From: Lunularia cruciata
Lineage: Eukaryota; Streptophyta; Marchantiopsida; Lunulariales; Lunulariaceae
DNA: 64,000 nucleotides
Assembly (NCBI GenBank): GCA_948567375.1
Contig: OX419755.1
Coordinates: forward strand, 10,359,001-10,423,000
Direction: 5' to 3'
Position 1 is the first letter of the stretch; every line of letters begins with the position of its first letter. Under the pieces are notes generated by a model. That model made no database searches and was not told the origin of the DNA. It saw only the letters and a program-made list of their open reading frames with translations. This document shows positions 46,717 through 59,900 of the stretch, one piece after another. Position numbers and translations under genes: made by a program.

Positions 46717-48135
46717 AGGTGAGCCGATAGATTGGGCAAAAATCTTTAATAGAAAAGCCAAGACCCTATACCAAGATTTCAAGGAGGACAGAGGTGCTAC
46801 TTATCTCATCCCACTCACCATTTATTACCACATAGGGGCCAACTTGCTGACTAGAGAGGAGAGGAAGAGATTCCCAACCTGATTTCATCTTGTAGGTTAT
46901 TTCAATGAAAAACTTGAAGGACCCACTCAAATTGCAAAGTATCCAAATGTTGACGCTGAGATATGTTGCTTTGCATTTGTCAATGAAGAACTGTCTGTTC
47001 CAAAAGCTGCAAAGGAGAGGAAGAACACAATTCCAAAGAAACAACCTTCCTCATCCAAGAAGAAGCCAAAGGCCAACATACAAATTGTGGATGTATCCTC
47101 ATCAAAGGTGAACAAAGGATACCAAAGTCAAAGAAGATGATGAAGAGAAGGAGCAAGGATCCTTCATCCTTCAAGGATTGACCTCTACATTAGGAGATAA
47201 ACAAGATGAAGAGGAAACCTAGGAAGATGTCCAATATAATCCATACTTGCATGACCAAGACATGGAGGAGTGCACTACAAAGGAATAAGAGGATGTGATT
47301 GGAGACGCAATGGTGCTAGAATAGGTACCTTTGTGTCCTATGACAACCCGGCAAATATCACTTTTGCGGTAATCGGGTAAGTAAAGTTTGTTCCCGCAGA
47401 GAAACGAGTCAGAAATGTCTAAATACAAAGTCAAACAGTAACAATGTAGTTCTTCTTGGTTGTGTCTTCAATCTCTCAGGTAGAAACCACACCCAGAAGA
47501 GAGTAACAAGCATTGATTTGCAGTCTTGTCACAAAGTAACACTTCTTAATCACAACCCCTTCAACTCTTTCAAAACAATCTTCATTGTGATAATTCATGC
47601 TTTCCCAAAAATGGCACTTCACTGCAAAACGACTTTGCCTTAGAATTGTGTTCCACCCCTCCACTAAAAGCATAACTTCCTCGATTGAAGTTGCTTCACA
47701 TCAACTTTGCACTACACTCACAAATGCAGAATACTACCAACACTACAATTCCTCTCAGATCTATCAAGGCATTGCTTTGATTGCACTTCACTCAAGATCA
47801 AACACACAGAATGAAGATCAAGGCTAAGGAATCCAACATCCAACAAGCACACTGACTTGCACTTTGAAATTCTCCACACACTCACAAACACAAACACAAA
47901 GTTGATACTTGAAATCAAGCTCAAGCGACGAGCACTACTTCACAGCACTTTGCTTTATCTATTCTTAGAAATAATGAACATTGAACAACATAAGACTGCA
48001 AATGCCACTCTTAAATAGTGAAGCAAATGATAGTTATTTTCCTAATGTACCTCTTCCTTACAACTCTACACACCTGCAGATCTAAAATGACTATGCACCT
48101 CTTCATATCTGCCTATTCAAATCTCAAATCAGTTA

Positions 48136-50757
48136 TTAATCCGATCCGATGTCTACTTCTTCCTTGGTTTTCAAACCCAAACCCAAAGTAACTTTACTTC
48201 CTACTGCTCTTTCCTTGAGTTTCATAATTCCTACATCTTCTACCAGATCTAATAGTTCTCTTTCTTGATTTGACATTTCATTTGTGGGTAATCTATCTAA
48301 CTCCTTATCTTCTGACCCACTCTTCTCTAACGTCTCCAATGGTAACTCCAAAGACATCTGCACTCCTACTTCATCTACTTCGGGTTTTGCTCTAACATCT
48401 TTTGGAAGTTTATCTATCTCCAACTTTACCAAATCTAATCTAATTGTTATATTATCTTCCACTTCTAATATCTTTCTATCTACACAAGTTCTGAGACAAA
48501 TCAACAATGCGTTCAAATCTGTATCCTTTGCATGTCTCCTCCTCATCTCCTACACCAACAACTTCAACTCGTGCAGCCTCATCTCTTCAATACGCACACT
48601 AGCCTCTGTACTTAGCATTGTATTCATCCTGATTACGATCTTCTTCAATGGCTCCAATCTCATCTTCCTTTCATGCTCCCAATCTGCAAGCCAATCTTAC
48701 CGGTACATTGCCAATTATGCTTCAAACTTGGCTTTCATAGTTTCCTTCTCCTTCTCCTTCTCCTTCTCCTTTTGTACAACCTTCTCTTCCTGATTACAAA
48801 GTAACTCTCGTAACCTCTCTTCTTCCCTATATCTCACTGTCAACTCCCATTGCCACAGTTGCTTCTTCTCTTCTACACTCTCCATTACTCTATTGAGCTC
48901 TTGTTCCTTCTCTGCTACCCTCGCCATAGCATGGATAATTTCTAGTCTTGAATCAGTAAACTGTTGCTTCAAGATTTCGTACTCAGCTACTTGTCTTTCC
49001 CTTGCTATGTCACTCTGCTTCACAAGTTCCTCTCGATACCTTGCTTCTCTCGTCAAGTTCTCAATCACTTGACTCTGCACTATTGCATCCACTCATAGTA
49101 CTTCCCTTTCCTCCTCACCTTGGATTATACTCTTCTTCAACTCTAAGTTCTCTTCTTCCATTCTTGCTAATACTTGCAACACAGTCTTCACCTCCGGACA
49201 CTTTGACTGCATCTCCCTCTTCTTGTGCTCTAGCTTTGCCAATAGAGGACACACAACTTCTCGTAGGTACTCCACTCCATCACTCACGACTACTTCAACC
49301 TACGGAGTGATCTCCTTCTTTACCTCTTCTTCTCCCGATACTCGCCTTCTTCTTTGCAGTTGTCGTATCGGAATAGATGCTTCACTTCCCAAATTGACAT
49401 TCTCCTCTTCCCTTGCCTTGCTTGGACCCGCTTCACACTTTGCCTTGCGCCTTGACCAAACTCCTCTCTGAATAGTAATCTTCTTCTCCTCCGGCTCGGG
49501 CACTTTGTCCTCCAACTTTGCATTACTCTCTTCCTTGAGCTCCACCCAAACTTCTTGTTTGTTTGTAGGTACAGATGTCATCTCCCCACCTTCATTGCTA
49601 TCACTACTCGTATCCCCACTTTGTAGTGTAAGCTCGGGTTCTTCCTTGTGTTCCAAGTCTTTGGACTTGCACTCAGCTTTGCCCTGCAAGTCTTCTTTTG
49701 ACAACGCGATCACCACCATACCTTTCCTTGGGTTTCCTCTCCTGGTCTTCCAAGGTCTCATCTTCTCTACGTCTTTGCCTTCTCCTTGTTGACTTTGCTT
49801 CTTTAACTTTGGAGTACTTACTTCTACCTGTGCACTCTTCCCCGTCTGCGCGTAGTACTCATCATTGCTTTGGATCTGAAGAATATACTATTGCTCCTCC
49901 ACGTTGACTTCCTTTCTTAAGTCGGGATGAAAGTGCAATACCATTCTATTGCACTCCGCCGCATTGAGCAAACTCAACCAGAGGTAGAAATGTGTTGCAA
50001 ACAGCATGATGTAGTGTGGAGGCAACTTATCCCGCAAATTCCACACCATGTGCCTTGTTCTCCCATGGAAGCACCTCGCCCAGTTGATGGGTTCTCTTGC
50101 AAACATCTTATGGAAGAACACCTCTTGGTGTTTCATCACATAAGTCATTCTCTCCGGCTTCAAGATTGCCATGAGAGCACTCACGATCCCTCTCTTGACC
50201 GGATCTTTGTAACTCTATACTTTATACCCATTCTTTGTCCTCTTTGAAGAGAAGGCATCCCTCACTTCTTGGGTATCTTCGGCTACCTCTTCCTTCCCCA
50301 AGAACATGGCACCCTACTCCACACCTGCCTCTCTTCTAAGTATTAATCTCCAATCCGACTATGTCCAGCAAGCCGGATTTCCTCTCTTCCCCTCTTCCTT
50401 GGGGCCATCGAGACATTTACTCTCAATTATCTCGATTATGAATCTTGGAAAACTCACGTTCAAGTTCCATGCCAAGAATGTGATCCGAAGTCGGCTCAAG
50501 ACTTTGATTCTTGCGATCACATCTAACCTCTAAATCGCATGATTTCTCACTACAAATTCAGAGTTCTTCTTTCTTCCTCCCATCTTTCTTGCTTCCTCAC
50601 TATCCCTTGGGTTAACTCTCTTGAATTCTCCTCTACAAACTAGTGCGTCTTCAACTCTACTTCCCTTCCCACAATCTCCTGCATGACGACTCCTCAACGG
50701 CAAAGGAAAATTGCTCGACATTGCTTCGTTGTTAGCCCAATTTTTATAGAGTCGCAC
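48136..50757 (-). pseudogene. Element C coiled-coil ORF, copy II (best preserved)
   Basis: Open blocks on minus: 50,757-50,530 (MSSNFPLPLRSRHAGD), 50,184-49,888 (KHQEVFFHKMFAREP, LHFHPDLRKE), 49,761-49,300 (acidic, Ser/Glu-rich), 49,092-48,715 (coiled coil, EEERLRELLCNQEEKV, with a KEKEKEKE run) and 48,546-48,136 (RRRHAKDTDLNALLICLRT). Few stops separate them, so this copy is younger or less decayed than copy I. The KxQxVFFxxMxxxEPxxWAxxF words link it to the gypsy extra ORF. Function unknown. Confidence 0.6.
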
Positions 50758-51030
50758 TTTCTTTGTCTCTCTTCAATTCAAGTTTCTACCGAGAAATCAC
50801 ACCTCTTGCATGCGCCTGTCACTGTCAAGTGTACTTCACGCGTATGACCGCCGGTTTTTGAATGGTCCCTTCTTGAATTTCTTGCCCCAAAGAAAAGTTG
50901 TTACACTATCTTTGCCTCGGGTTGAGCACCCCCCGATATGAAGACTTCTTACTTCAGGTTGTATGCTGACAAGGCAAGTCCGAGTACTTCACCTTATGAG
51001 CTGAAGCCACGTTACTTTGGGTTTCATCCT

Positions 51031-51210
51031 GAAGACTCTTTTCTTTGCCTTCTTTGGCCATACATGCGCAATCTGACTTCTCTGTACACTTCTTCTTCTC
51101 CATTTCAAAAAAAACATCCCAAAGACTCTTTTCTTTGCCTTCTTTGGCCATACATGCGCAATCTGACTTCTTTGTACACTTCTTCTTCTCCATTTCAAAA
51201 AAAACAAAAA
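51031..51210. repeat. 90-bp tandem repeat at the element C 5' end
   Basis: Two copies with period 90 (GACTCTTTTCTTTGCC at about 51,034 and 51,124), one mismatch or so. On minus each encodes FFEMEKKKCT and SDCACMAKEGKEKS. Not seen in copy I. Confidence 0.8.
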
Positions 51211-52627
51211 ATGTGGGTACCACATGTCCCATTAAGGAAGAAGAAGAAGAAGAAGAAGAAGAAGCCATAAAACAAATCCAAGATCAAGCAAAGTGCTTGA
51301 ATGCCCAAGAATTTGGCCTGAAGTTCAACATGAGGCCAAAGTTTTCTTGACAAAGAAGACCTCATCCTTGAGCATACGGAAGAAGAGGAAGTCAACATTG
51401 AGGCTGAAGTTCCAAAGCTTGCACCAAGAACTCAGATAGAAATGAAAGAAGAACCAATCAGTTCACAACCAATGCCAATTCAAACAAGATTTAAGTTTCT
51501 CATATATTGAATAGGAGATGCACAACAGTTGATGGAGATGTTGTTGCCCAATACTAGGCTGAGTGCCCCAACATTGTGGACTACATCACCCTGGTTTATA
51601 ATATGCACAAACAGGTTTATTCTTGGAAGGCCAGAGAAGATCTGGTGAAGGAGGAAGCACCAAAGGCAAGAGACTTGTACAAGGTAGAGGTGACAAAGGT
51701 AAGTGCCTTGTTGCAGAAAAACCAAGATTTCAAGAGTAGGAATGCCATAACCAAGAATAAATGTGATCACCAAGCCATCAAAAATCAGAAATTAGAAGGT
51801 GATTGGAAGGCACTCCAATTTGAGTTTGACTAGTATACAAAGGATGCTAAGGACCAATTATATGCGAAGTGCCAAGAATGGGAAAGCACTCAAAGTGCCT
51901 TGAAGGAAGGCCAAGATCAAATTGTCATTTTAAGGCACAAATGCAAGAATATAAGAAGGAGGTGGATCTACAACTTGATCACCTAACCAAGGAGTTGGTG
52001 GAAGATAAGGCCAATCATGGAGAGAGTATCCAATGAGTGGAACCGTAGAAGGCATAGTGGGATACTTGGACCAAATAGATGGAGACAGACTAGCTAAAAG
52101 CACTACATAAGTTGGAGGAGGCCAAGAACTTCTTTGTTGAGAAGTTGAAGGAAGATTGACAACTTCAAGCATTGCAAAAAAACACCATGCTCTGAAGTTC
52201 CAAGTCCAAAGGTTATAAAGTTCAGCCTACAAGCAGGAGAAGATGAACTCCTATCCTTGCAATTGGGAGAGCACTCTGGCAAGAAGTTCATAGAGGTCTG
52301 CCATACATATTTGTTAGAGATAGCCAAATACCGGGTCCAGACTGATCAACTAATTAGATATCTTAAAGGTGAGTGTAGTCCCTCACTCCCATTAGTTCAA
52401 TTCCAAGGCACTCCATCAAGGAGAAGTCCTTTGACAATATAGGCACTCTTAGCCAAATTTTAGGTACTTGGAATTATACATTGGTCAGATACTCTGAGTA
52501 GGCTATTAGTGCCAGCACTTGGAATTGTATGTAGTTCACAAGAAGTGCACTCAAAGTGGTATATCCACTCTCAGAATGGTACCAACCTTTGGAGTTGTAA
52601 CTTAAAATTAGATTATGCAGGAAGACT

Positions 52628-53334
52628 TGACACCTTCCCTAACACGTGTTAGGCACCTAATCATTCCATAGGTGATTAGGATAAGATAGGGTTAGGACCT
52701 TAAGCTAGTGATGCACAATGAGTTTAGAATTTTTAGGGATTGACTTGGGATCTTGATTCTTTTGGCTCAAAGCAAAAATAGTCCTTAAGGCTGAGTGTTG
52801 ATAGCACTTATGTTCATTTATTTGTTTATTCCATACTTTGATTACACGCAAAGAGTACTTTGACTCTTTGCAAGTTTCTTGCTTCCATTTTAGGTGTTGT
52901 GCAATGCTTAGGTTAGCAGAGGTGAAGAATTTCAAAACAAGGTCTCAAGTGCTTAGTACCAAGCAGGGACTGGCATCTGATCAAGGTGTGCATGGAAAGA
53001 TCCAAAGGAGTGAACTTGTGCAACAAGTAGAGTGAGAAGCTCACCACATGGGCAATACCACCAAATTAAAATACTTAGACAATGGGCAGCATGAAGTGTG
53101 TCCTATACGTTGTACCTTTTGGGAAGGGTAGAATGCACTTGCAGGAATAGCAACTTTGGAATGGAGTGGCATTTGGAGTTAAGAAAACCATCACCTTCAA
53201 GAGCAATCCAAACTAGATCTTAGAGTGAAAGTGATTCTTTTCTTTTCTTTTCTTTTTGCTGTCGTGCATCACAATGGGTGACACTCACCTCTTCTTACTA
53301 ACTATACAAAAAGTATGTCACCATTGGGCTATTA
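52628..53334 (+). repeat. LTR-A, 3' LTR of gypsy copy II
   Basis: Starts TGACACCTTCCC, ends GGGCTATTA, with the same internal gap and (TTTTC)n run as 30,422-31,114. The next ~800 bp also match copy I. Confidence 0.75.
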
Positions 53335-53559
53335 AAGGCTGAGATGTTTTGCAAGTATCTACTAGGTCCTATGTACAATTGCTATAATTCTTGGTGTGGA
53401 CTTACTAGACTAACATAATGTTTACATCTTGACCTGAGCAAAGTTCCTTGGTTATATACTCTGTTGGCAAGAACATCCTTTGCCTTTGAGCTGTCAAAGG
53501 ACTTATTTGCTACACTCTTGATAGTCAGAAATCTTCTATAGATAGAAGTTGTGTACTTT

Positions 53560-54520
53560 GTTCAACTTCCTATCTATATGGCTTTTAAGCCAAAGAGCAA
53601 GTTGGTCCATCTTCTCCTCCTCATATGTCTTCCCTTTGAGCTTCTACATCGGTAACTTCAATTTGTGGATCTTTGCTTTAGTAGCTCTCTCTCCAGCTTG
53701 GAGAAACTTCATAAACTGATTTTGGACTCCTTCCACCTATTTGAGTTCTTCTTTCTTCATTTTTTGATCTATTTGCACTTTGCTTGAAATTCTTCTTTGG
53801 CTGCCTTGTGCACCCACTCTAGTTTGGCTTCTTTCTCCTTGGTCAATACTAGTTCCTTGGCTTGGGCTTCAAGCTGTAATGCCACCTCCTTCTTGTACTG
53901 GATCATTTGTAAGTCCAAGGTGGCATTGCAAACCTTTGTGTTGTTCATCTCTTGGCACAAGCTCTGCACCTCCTTGCCTCTTGCTTGTAGTTGGTCTTTG
54001 TAGTCAAGCTGCATCTTCTTCTTCTCCATCCGCAACATTCCCAACCCCAACTGCATTTTTCCCAATTCCTTCTCATGGCTCTGGTGTGCAGAAGCAAGGG
54101 AGGCATTCTTCTTGTTCTCCTTGAACACTTTCACCAAGGAGTTCACCTTCTTTGCCTCTTCCTTAAATTGTTCTTAGTTTTGGGTGACTTTCTCTTGTAG
54201 CTTGACTACTTGAGCTTTCTTTGTGTAGATTTCCTTATGCATCATCTGTGCCAAGGTTGTGTAGTCAACAATCTCTAGAAACTCTTGCTGGTATTGCAAT
54301 AGAAGAAGTTCCATCAGCTGTAGAAGCACTCCCATCCAAAGAATAACAAAGTGGGCCTCCTCCAATACTCTATTGGTGAAAGTGTGGCTTTATCCTTCTT
54401 CCCTCTCTGATGGGGCAAGGACTTCCACTTTGTCTTTTCTTGGTGCTAGGATTCCTCTTGCCTCAATGTCTACTTCTTCTTCTTTGGCTCCTTCCTTGGA
54501 CTGAATGCAGTCTTGAACTT
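53560..54520 (-). pseudogene. Inverted coiled-coil ORF (E4)
   Basis: The minus frame at 54,146-53,769 (HEKELGKMQLGLGMLRMEKK, LQARGKEVQSL) and an upstream part at 54,365-54,174 (VLLQLMELLLLQYQQEF) form a long coiled coil of the gypsy extra-ORF family. It matches E3 of copy I but runs further, past the point where E3 breaks into the host-gene fragment. Confidence 0.6.
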
Positions 54521-55199
54521 TGGGCCAAAAATATCTTCTTCCCTTAACTATTTACTTTTGAGCACACTTTGGTCTAGAGTTTATTTTCAGCATTCTTCTT
54601 TTAGATGTTCCTCCAACACAAGATTTATCGTTTGCGTTGTTGGCTTAGTAAGCACAACTCCAAACTATCTATAGGTTTTCCTACCAAAATTGTAAAAATC
54701 CTACTTTTTCCTCACAAAAAAAGTTGAAATTAATTACAAAAACAATTGACACAAAAGGTGTGCACCACAAGATGCTCCAAGAAGAAGCTGAAGGAAGGGC
54801 AACAAAGACCTAGATCCACAAGCTCAAGCTGCAGGTCCAAAAGTTGGAGGGGAAGACTTATGAGGAAGAGCGGATGGACTAGTATTACAAGCGCTGAGAA
54901 GTTCAAAGACGCAGAATAACCAAATGGATTCAAGCATAGATTTGAAGCTAGGCTCATGACAATGATTAGCAACAAAACAGACTTTTGATGGCCAAGTAAT
55001 TTATAACCACCATTTAGCTAGGGCAAGTCTATTTTGATATCTCAGATAATGCAATCTTTATATGGGAACTCATATTTTGCTTGTCACCCTAGATGTGAAA
55101 GAAGATTCTGAAGAGAATATAAATCTGAATGAGATCTTTACAACAATGGAGTGAGTGGCTTTATTTTTGCTGGAGTATATACCATGATCTTGAAACAGA
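54521..55199. other. Retroelement debris and spacer
   Basis: About 54,770-54,900 (plus) is a small piece of the coiled-coil ORF C-terminus (KLQVQKLEGKTYEEER-like). The rest, 54,970-55,199, is AT-rich with nothing recognised. Confidence 0.4.
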
Positions 55200-56262
55200 T
55201 TACAATCACAAGAGTAAGCGAGGATCTTGCCAGCAATGGAACTTGCTTTATTAAATTAGAAGATTAATATTTACCATGACTCTGAAATGTATTGGGATCT
55301 GGTAGCTTGATCGATATAACCTGAAGTGGATCATCTGCTCTTAGTGTTTTTTTTTAATACTTATTCTCCAAAATTTATTTCTTCACTTGAATTGTAAATT
55401 TGACTTCATATTTCTTTCTTGATCATTAGGCCTTCAAACTTAGAAGATTAAAATTTAAAACTGGATATTCATTATTTCTAAATTAACATTTGAGTTCCAA
55501 GAGTAGACATTCATTTTTTCGATATAATATTTTTGAGCTTTCGAAGTTGACTTTTGTAAAAATGTCAAAATCCACCTTTTGGATTTTTACACCTTCAATT
55601 ATACAATTCATAATTTGTAACAGATATATTTATATAATCTGTAGAACTACATTTCAAGTTCTATAGAATGTGGATTATTATGGATGGTATGGGATATTGT
55701 TTTGCAGACCTCCTCCAAATCAAATAACAACAACCTTGACGTCTTTGCTCTGTCGTTCACTTTTGAATCTTTAAAATTCAAATTCCAACCAAGTGATTCC
55801 TCCTTTACTTCTAGTGTTATATCTTTTCCATATTATGACAACACCTTCGCCCTAAGGTAAGAATTTCTCTAAAACATAATGTGTAGTATATTCTGGGATT
55901 CTTTTTGTCTTCTTTGATGCTTTAATAATAGTTATAACATATTTTTTATGCTTTAATAATAGCTATGAAATTTTCATGTACGCTTTTCGCCATGTGATAA
56001 GAGAGATAAGAACATTTTCCCGTATTATGACAACACCTTTGCACCAAGGTAATAATTTCTCTAAAACACATTGAGTAGTATATTTTGGAATTATTTTTGT
56101 CTTCTTTGATGCTTTAATAATAGTTATAACATCTTTTTATGCTTTAATAATAGGGTTATGACATTTTCATGTACGCTTTTCACCATATGATACGATAGAT
56201 AAGAACAAGTAAGAAGAATAAATAATTTCTGTGCTCATTGTCTTCATTTGCTACCCTTTTAA
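55200..56262 (-). repeat. Block D: inverted flank of unit copy 3
   Basis: Reverse complement of about 1,380-2,290 of block A. It stops at CTTTTAAAGT; the continuation (ACATCCRCCTTTACAATATC) appears 5 kb further on, at 61,226, showing that 56,263-61,225 is an insertion. It contains an internal tandem duplication (about 55,855-56,030 and 56,030-56,170). Confidence 0.75.
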
Positions 56263-56500
56263 AGTCAATGGCCAGAAGGTCTAGTAGTATACTCGAAGGA
56301 AACAAACATTGAATACAAAAGCACAAAAAAACTGTTGAAGAAAAACCGGAGCTTGAGGCTCATGTAGGAGGGCTTAAAGCCACTAAGAAACAAAGAGTAA
56401 AGCCCAAAGGGACAGAAGAGACAACGAAACCTACAAAGCAACCTACTCTTGAACCTCCAAAGATAAATAGATTCAGATGGACTGCGGAGGAGCTTTGGTA
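56263..56500 (+). other. ORF fragment with SANT/Myb-like word
   Basis: One frame from the ATG at 56,264 runs to TAG at 56,498 with a single TGA (56,309). It is Lys/Thr/Pro-rich and ends INRFRWTAEELW, which resembles the start of a SANT/Myb-like DNA-binding repeat. It directly precedes the LINE leader and is absent before L3. It may be a host exon fragment or a variable 5' end of the LINE. Confidence 0.35.
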
Positions 56501-56943
56501 GAGTGTGGAGACGGGAGAGGAGAGTGAGAGACTTGAGATAATATCTGTGATTTCTGAGTGCTCTCTAGCATGTAGCATTCAAGTGAATCTTCTATTCTCT
56601 TTTTTTTTCAATTTTAGTTCCATTGGCACCTAGATTTGTTCAATTTTGGTTCCATTGGCACCTAGATTGAAGAGTATGGAGAATGGAGTCGAAAGTTATG
56701 AGGATTTTTAGCTTTTTTAGGGTTTAGAGTGATCATTTGACATTGAGAGTGATAGGTTGAGTATTTTCATTTCCAATCTCTTGGTTTTCATGATTAAGTT
56801 CCATAAGAATTTAGTTTGAAAATTTTGGAGATGGAAATTGAAAGTTATGAGAATTTATAGATTTTAGGGTTTGGAGAGATTGTTTTCTTATGTGAGTTGG
56901 GATGTGACGGGTTGTGGTTTTGTAGATATGGGGAGATATGGAG

Positions 56944-59900
56944 AGGAGCAGCATGTGTTACTATCATTATTCTTGTGCTAGCCATAGCTACACCTTCCCA
57001 TGTGGGGTCGCCTAGAGCGGGTCGATATACACCACGCCCGGTGTGTCACTAACGCTTTACCTTGCAAGGGGTAAAGACCCATGTGGGAAGGATGCACAAG
57101 GACTATGATTGGACCACTTGGGATGCCCACGTGAGACGAGTGACCACATCAACAACAATGACACTTGGGATTACGCATGCTTCTTCTATACCTTTGTTGA
57201 TCATTCTAGGGATATCGATCGGGTTGTGTGAGTGGTTAGCTTCTCAAGCGGGTTGCATTTTGGGGTTATTTGAGAGTATTTTTCCATGTCCACATCTTTT
57301 CCATAGGCTACCCTGCACACTCCATCATGAGGCTAGATAAGCTTTTTGCCTACCATTGAATTTTGGCACGTGATCCCTTGGACGAGTTAGCATGGTTCCT
57401 ATTCCTCTTACTCCCTCGATGGTGTCTTTGTTATGCTAGAGGAGATGTGTGGGGCATTTGTTATGCTAGAGGGGGATGTGCGGGGCATAAAGTGGTGGCT
57501 GCTAGATTTCATTGATTCCAAGCGGGGGATTGGGCAGCCCTTCACGAGGAATGTGTTAGGGCTACACTATTTAGGAGACAAGCATCGCCACAGGATACCA
57601 CAAATTCCACTTGATTATGATGATGTTTGACATTGGGTTAGGCGGGAGCTTTTAGTAGAGCAGCACAAGCGCTACATCCTTTGTTTATAGCAAGTACTAC
57701 TAATGAGATCATCTCTTCCCTATGCTCACTACATCCTATAGCAGTAGAAGGACTACCACTAGAGGTCTTAGATTATCAGCCTGAGCAGCCTTTATGTCTT
57801 GATAGGTCACTATTTGCACAAGCATTGTGCATTGCCCCTTGCCTTTCTTCAGGAGGCTTGTCATGGATGGTTTATGAGCACCTTAGAGATTGCTTCCAAG
57901 AAGATGATCCTTCTAGTGGTTTTATCGAGTTATTTCAAGTGGCTGTAGCAATAGCGAGAAGAGATATTCTTATGTTTGTTAGTTGGGTGTTAGGTGCTAG
58001 TCGACTTCTTGCAATGGAGAAGGATATGGGAGGCATTAGACTGATTGTTATTGGAGAGATCTTTTTGCATTTGGTCAGTCGTACTATTGTCCTTTAGCAT
58101 CATTCTCACTTTTGACAGCACTTTAGTCCACATTAGTTTGGAGTAGCTACAACTGGAGGATGTGAGGCTATATCTCTAAGCATTAGAGCACTCCTAGATA
58201 TCCATCCAGAGTGGGTCGTCCACAAGTGGATGTTGTGAACTCTTTTAATAGCATCTCACGTGCATCCATCTTTAGAGAGCTTAGGGAGGCTGGTGGATCC
58301 TTGGCAAGTCTCATTCCTTTTGTGCGGTCTTTTTATGGCTCTCTTGCTTCCCTTTACTACCTGCATGGTGGTTCACAAGAAGGATTCACTGTCTTGGAGT
58401 TAGTTGTTGGTACACGTCAGGGAGATCCTTTAGGGGGGCCCTTATTTGCCATGGCTCACTTTAGAGCTCTCCTATCTACTACTTTGGCCATGCTAGGTTG
58501 TGTATACTCCTTGGCAAATGATACACACATTGTAGGCCCTATAGATTAGATTAGGCAGGCCTTTGACTACTTGACTACCGAGCTACATCTAGTAGGCTTG
58601 AGAGTCAAGGTGTCAAAGTGTAGTGCATGGTTCTATTTAGGTATCCCTCCCCACCTTGAGCTTCCAGAGGGTTGTATCACATCCACAGATGGACTTCATG
58701 TTCTTGGAGTGCCAGTAGGATCGGAGGATTTTGTCACATGCTTCTTAGACGTTGCCCTTGCATAGGATGTTCTCCATGTGGATGACCTTCCATTACTAGG
58801 AGATCCGCAGGTGGCATTTGGTATACTCTCTTCCAGTATTGCTCATCGACCATCCTACCTCATCCATACAGTTCTCCTCTCACCGTCGTTCCTATCAAGT
58901 CTAAGAGCATTTGATAGGAGGATTATGGGAGTCTTTGGTGATATTATTGGACCAAGGACTTTTGAGTGTGTGACATGGGATTTAGCACGTAGACAAACGG
59001 CCCTACCGATCTCATGTGGTGGGGTTGGCTTGCTTTCTATGGAGGAGATGACACCTATAGCGTTTTTGGGTAGTTGGGCTCTCTTGGCACCCCTACTTTC
59101 CTCTCGTTTTGTGGTTGCTTATAGGCCAGTTTTGGAGACTTATGTGATAGAGGTGGAGGGAGGATCATTTTCTCTCTAGATGTTATTGCGATGTTATTGC
59201 GGCAGACGAGAGATAGTCTATCCCCACGAGCATGAGAGGATTTTCCACCTTTTGCTTCACTATCATCAGATTGCACTAGAGGTTTATAGTCTTCCTTGAT
59301 GGAGTGACAGTGTGAGCATACGCTACATTCTCTCTTAGTCGACTTGTCCATTACTCATGTTACTAGAGCATGTCTTCACTCTTGCTTCGGCAAGGGTGTA
59401 GGCTCTTGGATCCTAGCTCGACCGTGCATTAGGGCTTTTCAACTCGCACTAGCTACTTTCTCTACAGCGATGAGGTTTTGCCTAGGTTTGGTCCACCCAT
59501 CTGCATCTTCATAAAGTGTGGTTCTACACTAAATGCAGCAGCGGTCCACATGGCACGGTCTCCTTTTGGAGGACAGAGGATAGCTGCCCATGATGCCATT
59601 AGAGACATAGTGTTTGCTATGGCACGAGAGAGTGGATACTTAGCTTGGGGGGGGGGGGGGGGAGCATTCGTATGCTTTACAGACAATACGTGCCAGGGCA
59701 GACTTATACTTGATCCGAGATGATCAGGTGATAGTAGCGGATGTCGTGGTTACGGACCCTACGCGAGATACAGTTTCGGAGGGAGTGATTACCCATCCCC
59801 CTGGATGGGCGGTGAGTGCAGCAGCAGGTCGCAAGGTCTCCAAGTATAGGGGCATGCAGCAGGGTCACCTCTTTATTCCTCTAGCCTTGGGGAGTTATAT

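Larger units (their letters stand above)
47339..51225 (-). mobile_element. Element C, copy II
   Basis: On minus it runs ATGTGGTACCCAC to GGGTTGTCATA (3,887 bp), flanked by gtcc on plus (47,335-47,338 and 51,226-51,229). The matching site in gypsy copy I (near 29,030) is empty. Termini agree with copy I. LTR-like tail features are present on minus: CTATTTAAG (plus 48,010-48,018) and a strongly conserved last 600 bp. No polymerase or transposase was found. Confidence 0.75.
46722..52440 (+). pseudogene. Extra coiled-coil ORF of gypsy copy II (E2)
   Basis: Pieces at 46,722-47,334 and 51,230-52,440, colinear with 28,458-30,180 of copy I and split by element C. The first has KKKPKANIQIVDV-like Lys/Pro-rich sequence; the second carries the coiled coil (51,576-51,833; 52,257-52,442). 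Stops are scattered throughout. Confidence 0.55.

Noticed and set aside
47339-51225. Element C as a DNA transposon with terminal inverted repeats
   Set aside because: The ends share only a weak ATG...CCC pattern when inverted, and no transposase is visible; TG...CA ends and an LTR-like tail fit retroelement derivation better.
50938-51350. Overlapping plus-strand frames at the element C end
   Set aside because: Antisense of element C leader and its 90-bp repeat; rich in Phe/Ser from the reversed Lys/Glu codons.
57433-57630. Separate small gene upstream of the LINE RT
   Set aside because: Part of the LINE pre-RT region in a shifted frame, containing a local duplication of GTTATGCTAGAGG; matches 14,557-14,925 of L3.
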